The notes under the pieces were generated by a model. That model was not told the origin of the DNA. It saw nothing but the letters and a program-made list of their open reading frames with translations, and ran no database searches. From NCBI GenBank assembly GCA_023362775.1, contig JALMGJ010000001.1:64056001-64120000 (forward strand): a stretch of DNA of 64,000 bases. Reading direction: 5' to 3'. The stretch's first letter is position 1. The number at the start of each line of letters is the position of its first letter. Source of the stretch: Charina bottae (Eukaryota > Chordata > Lepidosauria > Squamata > Charinaidae). Positions 1 to 10,299 of the stretch are shown here, piece by piece. The translations under genes were made by a program, and so were the position numbers.

Positions 1-740
1 ATTGGATCTACTCACATTTATTCTAAAAGAATGATGCAAATTGTTCATACTGTAGCATGCCATTGACTGTTCTGGCTCCCCTCATCCAACATCTTGAAGA
101 AGGAGATGCTGTACAGTTTTTCACGAAAATAAGCTAAGCTAGATCAGCAGAAGGCACAAAGCAATAGATTTGCCTTGTCGCTTTTGAAGAACAGTTATTA
201 TTTTAATCAGTGTTGTATGGTGAATGTTACTTTTACCGAGGAATAGAAAATAAAGCAGTGGGCATTCAGAGTCAGCAACTGTTTTTCTTTTACATTTACA
301 TACAAGAGATAATAGCTGCCAAATAAAATTTACTTTGTTGCAGTAGTCTTTCCTTATAAAATGTTCTTACATCTGACAGTCACATACGCAAGATGAAATG
401 GGATTTTTGCATTTTATATTCAGTTTTGATGTTCAGTAATCTTTTTCTGTAATAATGTTCAGTAATCTTTTTCTGATTACTGGATTTATAAGGGAATACA
501 TGACGTATTATGATTTATAAAGGAATAATTATAAAGCTGACCTTTGAGCTGATTTAAGTTTCAATCATGAAGCATGCATCCTTGCCATATTTCTTTGTGG
601 TGGTGGGAGGGAGAAAATCTTGCTTAAACTTTTCATCTCCAGTCATTTTTGTGCTCAATCATTACATTTCTGGAACAGGAAAATTGACAAAAATTAAAGT
701 AAGCCCTTTCCTTGTCTTGGGTCTAACTGTATAAGTATTT
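1..740. other. LPGAT1: intron sequence of LPGAT1, no feature seen
   Basis: AT-rich sequence left of the first visible exon. I see no coding exon, RNA gene or clear repeat. Confidence 0.6.
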
Positions 741-1010
741 ATTCAATAATATTTATTTATTTATTATTTAAATTTGTATTACCGCCCATCTCCTCCAACC
801 AGGGAACTCTGGGCGGTTCACAACAAAACAAGTTAAAAGTATAAAATTACAACATCAATAAATTACATATAAAATCCAGATAGAAAGATGTTAATTAGAA
901 GGCGGGTTTCATGGCACCAGCCACTCCCAAGAGGAACTATTGGCATTCCCATCCCAAGCAAGGCGGCAGAACCAGGTCTTCCAGTTATTAATGAAACTGG
1001 ATTTTAAATA
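741..1010 (-). mobile_element. L2/CR1-group LINE, 5'-truncated 3' end
   Basis: Read on the - strand, this ends with the typical squamate L2 tail: a GGGCGG-containing 3' UTR followed by an AATAAATA-rich tail (at the low-coordinate end). Just upstream the last codons of the LINE protein can be read (NWKTWFCRLAWDG, ending at about 910). The same C-terminus is seen in the copies at 4377-4980 and 32028-34476. It is a 5'-truncated, inactive copy in an LPGAT1 intron. Confidence 0.8.
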
Positions 1011-1362
1011 ATAAGATATATCCCAGATGCTCAAGGAATAGAAATCTGTTGATTTTATATAAAATGAAAGTGAGGATTTTAGAATGAAGGAGAAATATAC
1101 TGAGAGACAATGTTGCTTTAGTAAATATTTCTTGAAAGCTAATAGGCTTTTAGTAAAAACATTTACATGAAAATTATCTTGATGCAATTTGTATTCAGTT
1201 TTATATTTAATAATAAAAATATTTTTCTTATTTTTATATATTTGCTTGCATGTCACTTACAAAAAACACATGCTTATATCTGATGGCACAAAAAAACCTA
1301 TCTCTGATTTTTGTTTTGTTTATATGCAGAATACACACTATTTCTTATCTAAATTTTCCCAG

Positions 1363-1458
1363 GTTGTTCGTCAGATGATGTGGCTGATGGATCATATTTT
1401 TAAATACACAAATTTTGGAATTGTATCTCTGATTCATGGAGACTTCTTTATAAGACAG
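1363..1458 (+). CDS. LPGAT1: LPGAT1 internal exon (first one visible)
   Basis: 96 coding bases, 32 codons, beginning VVRQMMWLMDHIF and ending GDFFIRQ. This matches the acyltransferase segment around residues 122-153 of human LPGAT1. The acceptor is a pyrimidine-rich tract followed by CCCAG. The donor reads CAG|GCAAGA, so this is a GC-AG intron: the frame continues perfectly into the next exon only if the exon ends before GC, and no GT donor at the right place is available. Phase 0 at both ends. The open frame extends beyond both splice sites, but those extensions have no similarity to the family and are intron. Confidence 0.93.
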
Positions 1459-2409
1459 GCAAGAACAAATAGAAATATTTTAATGGCAAAATCTACTTTC
1501 CTAAATGTTTGTTTATTCCTTGCTATGATTGTCAATATATATTAAATTGAAATCCATTTTCAAATAGTGTCAACAACTAATAAAAATGTTAACAGAATGT
1601 GGAGAAACATACAATAGCTACTAAGAAGACTGGTTTGGTATTATGTATAGATACGCTCCCTATTTATTTTGTTCACCAGGTTAGAAGTCTCAGGCCTCTG
1701 TTTGCAGCAAACCATGCTTTTTGGGGATTGGAGTACATGGTATGCCACAACTTTCTAATCCTTTTGCAGTGGGAGATAGGAACAGAATATTTTGCATCCC
1801 TTCTAAAATGTCAGGGGACCAGAAATTGTAATAATATATCCTTGATATACAAAACCATTTATATGCTTTATAGATTTGGAAGGGGTCATTTAGACTGTAA
1901 AATTCAACTCCCATAAATCTACCTTATGAATCATATAAATCTGTTAATGTAATCTGCATAGTAGACACATAGGCAAAGAACCCCAAATTGAGTTATTTTT
2001 GTAGTTTCTTTATAGATTTTCCAAATACCTTCATTTAATTATTAATTTTTATCTTTTTATTTTTTATTTTTTACATTTAATTATTAATTTAGCAAATCCT
2101 AAGATACATGGTTAGATAGCCAATGATGATCAAGACTGTGTATTTCAGAGAATACTGATGCAGATGCAACATTCTGCTTTTTGGAAACTTGTTTCCTGCT
2201 GTTAAGCGGCCTTTGCAGAAAAAGAAAGCCAAAGAAAGAAAAAGAGATAAGGAGAAGCACACATATTAACTTCAAGGGGATTAAGATGAACATGTAAATT
2301 AAAGACAAAAAATGCTTCCTGGAGAAAGAAGAGTGGGTTCAAAAATTATATTTCCTAATGGACCACTTTGGAGAGTAGCTGGAGAATGGAAGCAGCCTAG
2401 ATCCAGGCC
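1459..2409. other. LPGAT1: LPGAT1 intron, no feature seen
   Basis: AT-rich intron sequence after the GC donor. Short open frames occur here but none resembles a known protein or carries splice-consistent coding signal. Confidence 0.5.
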
Positions 2410-2421
2410 ACAAAATAATTA

Positions 2422-2754
2422 AAGGTAAAGGTTCCCCCCGCACAGTTGTGCAGTCGTGTCCAACTCTAGGGGCCGGTGCTCATCTCCGTTTGTTAGCCGA
2501 AGAGCCAGCGTTGTCCGAAGACACTTCCACAGTCATGTGGCCGGCATGACGCGTGCAGAACGCTGTTACCTTCCCACCGAAGTGGTACCTATTCATCTAC
2601 TTGCATTTGCATGCTTTCGAATTGCTAGGTTGGCAAGAGCTGGAGCTAGTGCGGGAGCTCACTCCGTCACGCGGGGCTAGGGATTCGAACCTCCAAACTT
2701 GTGATCTTCCGATCGACAAGCCTGGCGTCTTACCCGCTGAGCCACCACGCCCCT
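2422..2754 (-). mobile_element. Sauria-type tRNA-derived SINE, full length
   Basis: Reading the - strand, the element begins with a tRNA-like head containing a pol III A box (TGGCTCAGCGG) and a perfect B box (GGTTCGAATCC). A SINE body follows, and it ends with a short segment shared with the BovB 3' region (gagttggacacgactgc) and a CTTTACCTTTA tail. It is flanked by a 12-bp target-site duplication, acaaaataatta, at 2410-2421 and 2755-2766. The BovB-like tail fits the accepted model that Sauria SINEs are mobilised by BovB enzymes. Copies at 45900-46136 and 58691-59014 belong to the same family. Confidence 0.9.
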
Positions 2755-2766
2755 ACAAAATAATTA

Positions 2767-4100
2767 TGAGGGTTCAAAATAGAATGATCATAGCACTACA
2801 AAACTCGGGGATCCTTTTCCTTTTCTTCAGACCTTCAATTCTATCCAAGTATCCTGCTTACACTTTCCAGGTGAGAGGCACAGAGACTTAACAACTATGG
2901 CTGTATCTAGGAAAAACAGGAAATTTTCTCTATTGTGCAGGAAAGTTGCCTTGATCAGACCATCAAAACTTCATAAAAGCAGCCGTTTGTTCGCTTCTCT
3001 CCCTCAGTTTATAATCTCTCCAGGTTTCTGTGGAAAATTATGAAAAGAAATGGACAGAGTTTAGGGGCTTTGAGTATTCATTTCTGTTTGGCTAGAAATT
3101 GTTGATCTTGGGAGACTCTAGTTATAAAGCTAGAAGTAAAAGAAACAATGGCAGGGACATACTTTGATTGGATTTATCCACCAAATGGGGGATGTTGATG
3201 ATGTCAATGCAGGAGTGTAGAGGGAATAGGGAATAACCTTGAAGGTAGGAGGAAGAGCCGCTATCAAGGCAATGGTCAGATAAGAGGGGCTTGAGTAAAC
3301 ATGTCAGACTCTGGAAGATAAAACGAAGGAGGGGAAGCACATTCAGCTGTTACAATAAAAGTAGTTTTGACCTATTGGTTTCTTAGTCTGGTCTACCTTG
3401 TTGGGCTGACAGGGAGAAATGGAGGGATTATTAATTCACAAGTATTTAGTTTTAACTTGATTGCCTGTTGGCTGGGAATCTTACTTTTAACTGGATTAGC
3501 ACGTGATCAGGTTTGTTGAATGATAAGGCTGATCAGATTGGCTTTATTTAGCCACATGGACAGATTCACTTACAATCTAGGTTCACTTTTTCCCTTTTAA
3601 CTTTTTTTTAAAGTAAGTTTAAAAGAATTAGCATTTTTACAGAAAGCTCACCTCTTAATTTCTAGAGGTCAGTCACGATGCTTTTTCAGCTTTTGGATGC
3701 CCTTTTCTAGGGTAAGGATGGGGGAGAATTACTTCTTAGAATTGAGGCTTCATGCTTAAGCCCAGTGTTTTATACATGTATGGAAGATCATCTGCAGAAA
3801 TAGGGTACTTTGCAAGAAGTGATTCGACCCCTTCCCAACTGTTGGCTTGATCTTATTGCTAGGAAATGCAGAGGAAAGACATCATTTTAAATTTGCATAA
3901 TTTGTATAAATCACATTTTTTTTACTAAACATATGCTTACCACAGTGAAAATAAAATTAAATATAATTATACTGTTTGCTAGTGATCTTATATATCTGTC
4001 TTTCTCCCCTATGAATGATGTCCTTACCTGTGTACATACTTCCTAGGGCCAGAATAGGATTGCATTCTCTCTGTTGCCCATACACTCCTATCTTAATGTA
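2767..4100. other. LPGAT1: LPGAT1 intron, no feature seen
   Basis: No exon, RNA gene or clear repeat recognised; homopolymer A/T tracts only. Confidence 0.5.
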
Positions 4101-4104
4101 TGTT

Positions 4105-4320
4105 TGTTTATTTATTCTATTTATGCCCCACCACAATCCCACAAAACTCCCCCCCCATTCTCCAAAGTGGAGAACTACCAACTGCTTTTCTCAGTGAGAT
4201 CAACTTGATCAGGCCAATTCTAGTGGGTGACTGTGGTCCTGAAAGTAACTTGGTGCCAAACCATAAAGGGCCTCTAGGTCACGACCAGCACTTAAACTTG
4301 ACAACAGAATGAAAGCTATC
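4105..4320 (-). mobile_element. CR1/L2-group LINE 3' fragment
   Basis: On the - strand a degraded LINE C-terminus can be followed (…ALYGLAPSYFQDHSHP…), then a short 3' UTR with GTGGGGCATAAATAGAATAAATAAA at its end. ALxGLAPSYL is a common C-terminal motif of L2/CR1-group proteins. It is a different, older subfamily from the copy just to the right. Confidence 0.6.
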
Positions 4321-4376
4321 TTTCTTTCAGTTCTGTGGATGGTTTGTTGTTGTTGTTCAGTCGTTTTGGTATTGTT

Positions 4377-4980
4377 CTTTTATTTATTTTATTTATTTAT
4401 TAAATTTCTATGACCGCCCAGCTCCCCCTCAAGGAGGGACTCTGGGCGGTTTACAACCATAACAACAACATTAAAATAAAATAAATATAACAATAAAAAT
4501 ATAAATATAAATACAATAAAATCCAAGTGGCAGGTGGTTCTTACAGTGAAGCTAAAAATATTTAAAATATTTGAGGCGGCTCTAAGAAATCAGCCATCCC
4601 CAAGCGTGACCACTTTCCTTTTTGCCCCAGGCGAGATCACAGAGACAAGTTTTTAGTTTTTTCCTGAAGTCCAGGAGTGAAGGGGCCTGTCTTATCCCTG
4701 GTGGGAGGATGTTCCATAGGGCAGGTGCTACTGCAGAGAAGGCTCGCCTCCGGGACCCCGCTAGATGGAATTCTTTCATAGAGGGGGTCTGCAGCATGCC
4801 CTCTCTGCAAGATCGGGTGGGACTGGACGATGTAATGGGGATGAGGCGGTCCCTCAGATAACCTGGGCCCATGCCATGTAGGGCTTTAAAGGTGATAACC
4901 AACACCTTGAATTGGACCTGGAAGCAAACTGGCACCCAATGCAGCTCACGGAGCAGAGGTGTTATGTGTCTTACCATTTC
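4377..4980 (-). mobile_element. L2/CR1-group LINE, 3' end with C-terminal coding sequence
   Basis: The - strand frame 4582-4977 gives an uninterrupted C-terminal segment (HITPLLRELHWVPVCFQ, FKALHGMGPGYL, SAVAPALWNILPPGIRQ), the conserved C-terminal region of vertebrate L2-like reverse transcriptase proteins. The GGGCGG 3' UTR and an AATAAATA-type tail follow at the low-coordinate end. Truncated at its 5' side near 4980; inactive. Confidence 0.85.
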
Positions 4981-5470
4981 TTGTTCTTTTAGTGAAGCAT
5001 ATAAGTTGGTATATATAGTGTTGTTTGTAAACTACAAAACATAAGAACGTCTTCTTACTTAAATACTGGACAACTCTATGATTTACTTTTGTATCTAATT
5101 TCTAATAATATTCTTAAACCAAACACTTTGTATGAGATCATACAATGCAATAAGCCATGGCTTATTTTATAGTTTATTTAAAAAGCCATAGCTTGGTTCA
5201 CACATCATACTAAGCTATAATCAAACAAAGCATAATATGGCTTCGGGCAATGTATGAACCTAGCTTTTGATAAAGGAAACTGAAGTCCTGTAAAAATATT
5301 TTGATTATACTATTACTTTCATGTTTCCCTTTTTTATTTTCTAAATTCATAATTAACTGAAACAACTTGGTTTGGATTTTTTCTTTGAGTAAATAATAAC
5401 TAATTTGGGTGGGAAAGTAGACATTATTCTGACATTTTAATTAGTACTCTCTTTGTCATTTCCATTTTAG

Positions 5471-5744
5471 GGAAAAGCTTATCGTGACCAGCAGCTTGTG
5501 CTTCTCCATGAACATCTAGAAAAATATTACAGGAGCCGTGATCGCAAGTGGATTGTATTGTTTCCAGAAGGTGGTTTTCTTAGAAAAAGAAGAGAAACCA
5601 GTCAGGTGTTTGCTAAGAAAAACAATTTGCCATTTCTTACACATGTTACACTGCCAAGACTGGGAGCCACACAAATTATACTGAAAAATCTTGTAGCTCA
5701 GCAAGAAAATGGAACTTTGGCAGGTGAAAAGGTTGCTGTATCAG
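5471..5744 (+). CDS. LPGAT1: LPGAT1 internal exon with the FPEGG acyltransferase block
   Basis: 274 coding bases starting GKAYRDQQLVLL and ending EKVAVS plus one base. It contains WIVLFPEGGFLRKRR, the PlsC-family block III used for lysophospholipid binding, and HVTLPRLGA (block IV). The acceptor is CATTTCCATTTTAG and the donor G|GTATGG. It enters in phase 0 and leaves in phase 1, and the split codon is completed by the exon at 21308. Relative to human LPGAT1 the length is the same; the least conserved part is the QQENGTLAGEK linker at the 3' end. Confidence 0.95.
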
Positions 5745-5826
5745 GTATGGAACATTTTGAATATTTATGAAACAATTGGCAGGTGATCAGAATCTTAAAA
5801 GTAGTCTGAGGTTTCATCCTGTACTG

Positions 5827-6393
5827 CAGGGGTCTGCCACCTGTGGTCCAAGGCCCACTGGTGGGCTGCAGGCTGTTAGGAAGTGGGCCGCAGGGTGAGC
5901 CGGAGCAGCTGATTGGTGGGGGCCTGGAAGGGGAAACACCTCCACCTATCAGTGGAGGGCGGAGGGCGGAGCTGGGCTGAGGAGCACCCCCGCCAATCAG
6001 CGTTCCCTCGCGGCGGCAGCGTGCACGGCGAGGCTTTTCACCTCCCTGCAGTTCAGTACCGTGTTTTTTTCACGGCACTGAGGGCATTTTCGGGGTCCCC
6101 GGAGCCTGCCCTTTTGAAGGGGCACCCTGGCAGAGTGCAGGACAGAATTTTCCTCCCCCCCCCACTTTTGCTCCCCACAGTTTTTTTGGCCCCTACCGGG
6201 TAGCTCTGGCACACCCCCACTTCCCCGCCGCACAGCTGATCAGCGTGGAGATTTTCCACTCCGGGGCACCACCACCCCCATCACTTTTTGCGGTGATCCG
6301 AGGTGAAAAGGCCTGCAAACCCCGCCCCCCGGTCCTTGGGAAAAAATTTCCGAGGGAAGTGGTCCCTGGTGCCAAAAACGTTGCTGACCCCTG
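5827..6393. mobile_element. non-autonomous hAT DNA transposon, 567 bp
   Basis: The ends are CAGGGGTCTGCCACC at the left and its approximate inverse, GCTGACCCCTG, at the right. A perfect 8-bp target-site duplication, ctgtactg, lies at 5819-5826 and 6394-6401. CAGGGGT-type ends plus 8-bp duplications define hAT elements. The interior is GC-rich and CpG-rich, with no transposase frame. It sits only 82 bases downstream of an LPGAT1 exon. Confidence 0.9.
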
Positions 6394-6401
6394 CTGTACT
6401 G

Positions 6402-7119
6402 TATTGCATGTATAATTTGTTATATAACAATTTTATTAATTTACAAATTAGCATTGTGGTATGCTGTAAATTTAACACTCACACAAAGCTGTGCAACACT
6501 GTTAAGCTGTACCAAAACAATTTCTAGTTCTTTTCTTTTTAATTTCTTTTAATTTCCTTTACTGCTATGACCTCTGAAGGCTTGAGGAAAGGTTTCTGAC
6601 AGATGGGATGTCAGCCCCAGACCAGGAAATCATCTCCACAGGAAGGCTAAAACTATCTTTACTGAGATTGGCTACATTGACAAAATCAAGTCTGATTGTG
6701 CTGTACCTCCTCCCCCTTTTATACTTCAGTGAATTAGGGAGGTGTCTGCCTGAGCCGCTTACAAATGTTATCTCGTTCCTCTGGACATGAAAAATATTTC
6801 AGCTTCTTTTGCCTAGGTAAATATGGTTCTTGCATATTTCCATCAAGGTCATCTTCTTTACTATCTACACTGGGTGACCTTTCATAGAGATTGGGAATCT
6901 GAATAGTATCTTCACCAGAATATGTGACTACCTATCAAGGCATGTAGCTCTCCTCAGGGACCACCCTCAGCATCTACAGCATAATAGTTAGAGGTTGCCT
7001 ATGCAGTTTCCTTGGGTAAAAGATCATTCTCAATCCTTCTGGGGAGTGGAGGGAAAGGAGGAAGTTAATACATGGAAGCGGTAGCGCTAACTGATATTCC
7101 CTGATAGTTAACAGGACCA
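6402..7119. other. LPGAT1: LPGAT1 intron, no feature seen
   Basis: No coding or RNA signal and no repeat family recognised. Confidence 0.5.
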
Positions 7120-7129
7120 ATTTCCACTG

Positions 7130-7567
7130 TTGTTGTTGTTGTTCAGTCTTTTAGTCGTGTCCGACTCTTCGTGACCTCATGGGCCATAGCACGCCAGGCC
7201 TTCCTGTCCTCCACTGTCTCCCGGAATTTACTCAAATTCATGTTCATTACATCGGTGATGCTATCTAACCATCTCATCCTCTGCCGTCCCCTTCTCCTTT
7301 TGCCTTCAGTCTTTCCCAGCATCAGGGTCTTTTCCAGTGAGTCCTCTCTTCTCATTAGGTGGCCAAAGTATTTGAGCTTCAGCTTCAGGATCTGTCCTTC
7401 CAATGAGCAGTCAGGGTTGATTTCCTTTAGGATTGACTGGTTTGACCTCCTTGCAGTCCAAGGGACTCTCAAGAGTCTTCTCCAGCACCACAGCTCGAAA
7501 GCATCAATTCTTCGGCGCTCAGCCTTCCTCATGGTCCAACTCTCACAGCCATACATTACTATTTTCC
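7130..7567 (-). mobile_element. BovB LINE, 5'-truncated 3' end
   Basis: On the - strand the frame encodes the C-terminus of the BovB reverse transcriptase protein (MYGCESWTMRKAERRR, LRVPWTARRSNQSILKE, KYFGHLMRREDSLEKTLM, HEVTKSRTRL). A short 3' UTR follows, ending in the (GTT)n/(AAC)n-type tail typical of BovB. A 10-bp target-site duplication, atttccactg, lies at 7120-7129 and 7568-7577. Nucleotide similarity to ruminant BovB is obvious by eye, as expected from the known horizontal spread of BovB between squamates and ruminants. Confidence 0.95.
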
Positions 7568-7577
7568 ATTTCCACTG

Positions 7578-9060
7578 AGACTTCCACTATTCAATAAGGC
7601 AGGTGGTCTTTGCTAACAAATTTCCTTCAAATTTCCATGCTGTTGCAATTCCATGGAGTCTTGTAGAGTGAGTCTTTTGCCACCAGGGAAACTGGTTGCT
7701 GAAATGGCAATTACCAGAAGAAGAACCATCTTGCCTAGCTCCCACAAAATCTGTCAGTAGAGACCACTCTCAAAAGTACAAATGCTAGCACTCCTCCTCT
7801 GGTTTTTCCTTCTGTTACTCAGATACCAGAAGATCTGAATACTCCCACTTACTACAACTGTCCATGAGACCACCATAAAAAGTCTTCTACCTAGATCAGA
7901 TTTAGTCAGTTGAGTTCATATTCACCTAAGCTAATTACATCTCCACAACTGGAGGTTCAGTGGCAAACTTGCAGAACCTAGACTCTGTTCAGACCATCTT
8001 AGTCTCATGTGCAGAGTCAACTCAGCTACCCAGAATAGATTTATAAAATTGCTTGATGCATCTTCTGTGATCGAAGTAGGAAGAAAGGGATCCAGCCAGT
8101 AGTAGCCCCAATTCCTCATATACTGGCTTTCATTCAAGCAAGCCTCAGTCAGAGCTTATGACAACCAGGGCCCAACACACCAGAATGTCAGGTCTCAGTT
8201 CTGGGATCAGTTTTTCAGGTTCAAGTGATCACCCAGTTCTGTGGACCCCTATATGATTCTCAGTGCAAACCATCACTAAACTAACTACTTGTCAATGTCT
8301 TTCTTAGAATCAAAGTTTGACACAAAATATCTATCTGCATTGATAAACAATATATATTTCAGCTACTACAGAGATTCTAACATAGAACCACAATAAATAC
8401 ATTGTTTAGTTTTTTAAAAAATAGATAGGATTCGTGTGTTTTGAGTTTCTTGAAAAACCAATCAATTAGCATTGCTTTTAAGTGCTGTACCTATAGAAAG
8501 AACAATCGCAGGACTAAGTGAGACCACACCTTTAGTTAGACCAAATATTTTCTGAGTTTTCAAATCTGTTCAACAACCAGGCTGTTTTTAAGGGAAAGTT
8601 ATACAAGAACATTTATGTGACGATCAAACCAAAAGTTCATTTAGTCTAACAACTTTCCAGTCTTAGCTAGCCATTTAATTTATTTTGCCATTTTTTTATA
8701 AATGGCTTTCGTGGAGCTCATATACAGGGTGTGATGCTACTAGGCTGGTCATTTGTTATTTCTGTGTTCATAATATTTCTATAGATTTTTAATACTAAAA
8801 TGTAGGAGCTTAGTTGAATCACAGAGTTCATGACATGTATATAGACTAACATGTAAGTCAACTTAATAGGTGGTTGCAAAATGATATTCCTTAGGGGTAT
8901 AATAAATAATGCACTTATTTTTTTTCTGTCTTCCAAAGGCTCTGTGATAAGCAGTTTATAGTGATGGTACTCAGATATATTATTCAACTCCCCCCCCCCC
9001 AAAAAAAAAGTGTGCATGTTTATATTCATTTTCTATTTAGTTCCTGCAGGCACACTGTGT
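7578..9060. other. LPGAT1: LPGAT1 intron, no feature seen
   Basis: Unique-looking AT-rich intron sequence. A run of C followed by a run of A at about 8991-9009 is the only simple repeat. Confidence 0.5.
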
Positions 9061-9065
9061 GGCTC

Positions 9066-9157
9066 AAAATATATTTATATTTTGAGGGTCCCTCCTTGTG
9101 GGGGAGATGGGCGGTGATATAAATGTGATAGATGATTGATTGATTGATTGATTGATT

Positions 9158-9193
<36 letters not shown>
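9066..9193 (+). repeat. L2 3' tail grading into a (TGAT)n(AGAT)n microsatellite
   Basis: A short L2-like 3' end (GGGTCCCTCCTTGTGGGGGA, then GGGCGGTGATATAAAT) is followed by TGAT repeats (about 9133-9160) and AGAT repeats (9161-9193). Microsatellites often grow from LINE tails; here the direct continuity is visible. Confidence 0.8.
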
Positions 9194-10280
9194 TTTGAAT
9201 TGCAATGATACTCCAGTTAGCATTGCAAAATTTTCCTTCCATTTTTTTTTTATTGGACTCAGTATTGTGAGAATTTGTATTGACACTGAGTGAAAGCAAC
9301 TCTGCTTCATGGTTTATTCAGAAATGTTAAGGCAAACTACTGTACTTGGCAGCCTCTGACTGCAAGAAACCAAGAGGGGAAAATGACCTGTTCAGAGAAA
9401 TAGATACATGCACTCTGCAGGGTTTCCATTCAATTCTCTATAGGCTAATTTGCTTGCTTTCAGAGGAACCAAGAACTTGGAGTATTCTCAAGAGGAGCAG
9501 CATTGAAAACTGTAAAACTGTTATTAGGAGCAGTCTCTGAAGTATATACAAATTTGTATTTTCTTCAAGTAACTTAGCTGAGATTCTTTTAAACATTTTA
9601 GCCCCTTCATCTATAGTTTTTCCTGTGGAATACCTGTCCGAAAAGTGAATATAAGTGCTTATCTTTTTTCTTTTTCCTGAGATGTCATTAGATGAAGATT
9701 CAAAACTATAGGTCCTCTACAGGCTGAGATTATATCTGAAACCTATCTTAGCTGCTACAGAGAAAACTTAGTTATTTCTCTAGTATCATCAGAATTGGGT
9801 ATCTCTTGTATCTTGATCTATGAGTCCCCTACCATCACCATGAAGTAGTATTTCAAGAGCCAAAGGAATCTTCTACAAGATGGAAATAGTTTAGTGGTTT
9901 AGGGCTTAATTTTCTGTCAGAGACCATGGCATTTTTCATAGTACCTAAATACCATATGCTACTTTTTAGGTATTCCTATGGAAGCAGCAGTAGTCATAGC
10001 AACCTCGCCCAGCCCAACTTTATAATTCTTTGCCCAGTTTTTTGCTGTTGTAATATTGGGCTAATCATATAATATTATATCATTCTTGTCTATAGCTTTT
10101 TGAATAGGTATAGCCCATTACTGTGCTCTACCTGGAAACACTATAATTAATCTCTTTCTGGATTTTATCTGCCATATTCATTGAGGTATCTGTATGGCAA
10201 ATGTTAGGAAAGATGCTTGCAATGTGGGCAATGTCTTCACACTATTGATGCATCACCATATTTAGTAGTACTTAAACAAT
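9194..10280. other. LPGAT1: LPGAT1 intron, no feature seen
   Basis: No coding exon or recognisable repeat. Confidence 0.5.
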
Positions 10281-10299
10281 CATATTCCCCTCAAGTCCT

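Noticed and set aside
1189..1545. A 118-codon frame spanning the first LPGAT1 exon
   Set aside because: Only the 32 codons at 1363-1458 match the family and are bounded by splice sites; the flanks are intron.
4342..4366. GTTGTTGTTGTTCAGTCGTTT, identical to the BovB 3' end
   Set aside because: About 25 bases only. It could be an extremely truncated BovB insertion or chance; too short to annotate.
5150..5270. Short inverted motifs AAGCCATGGCTTATTT / AAGCCATAGCTTGG
   Set aside because: Looks like a fragment of an old MITE but has no defined ends or duplication.
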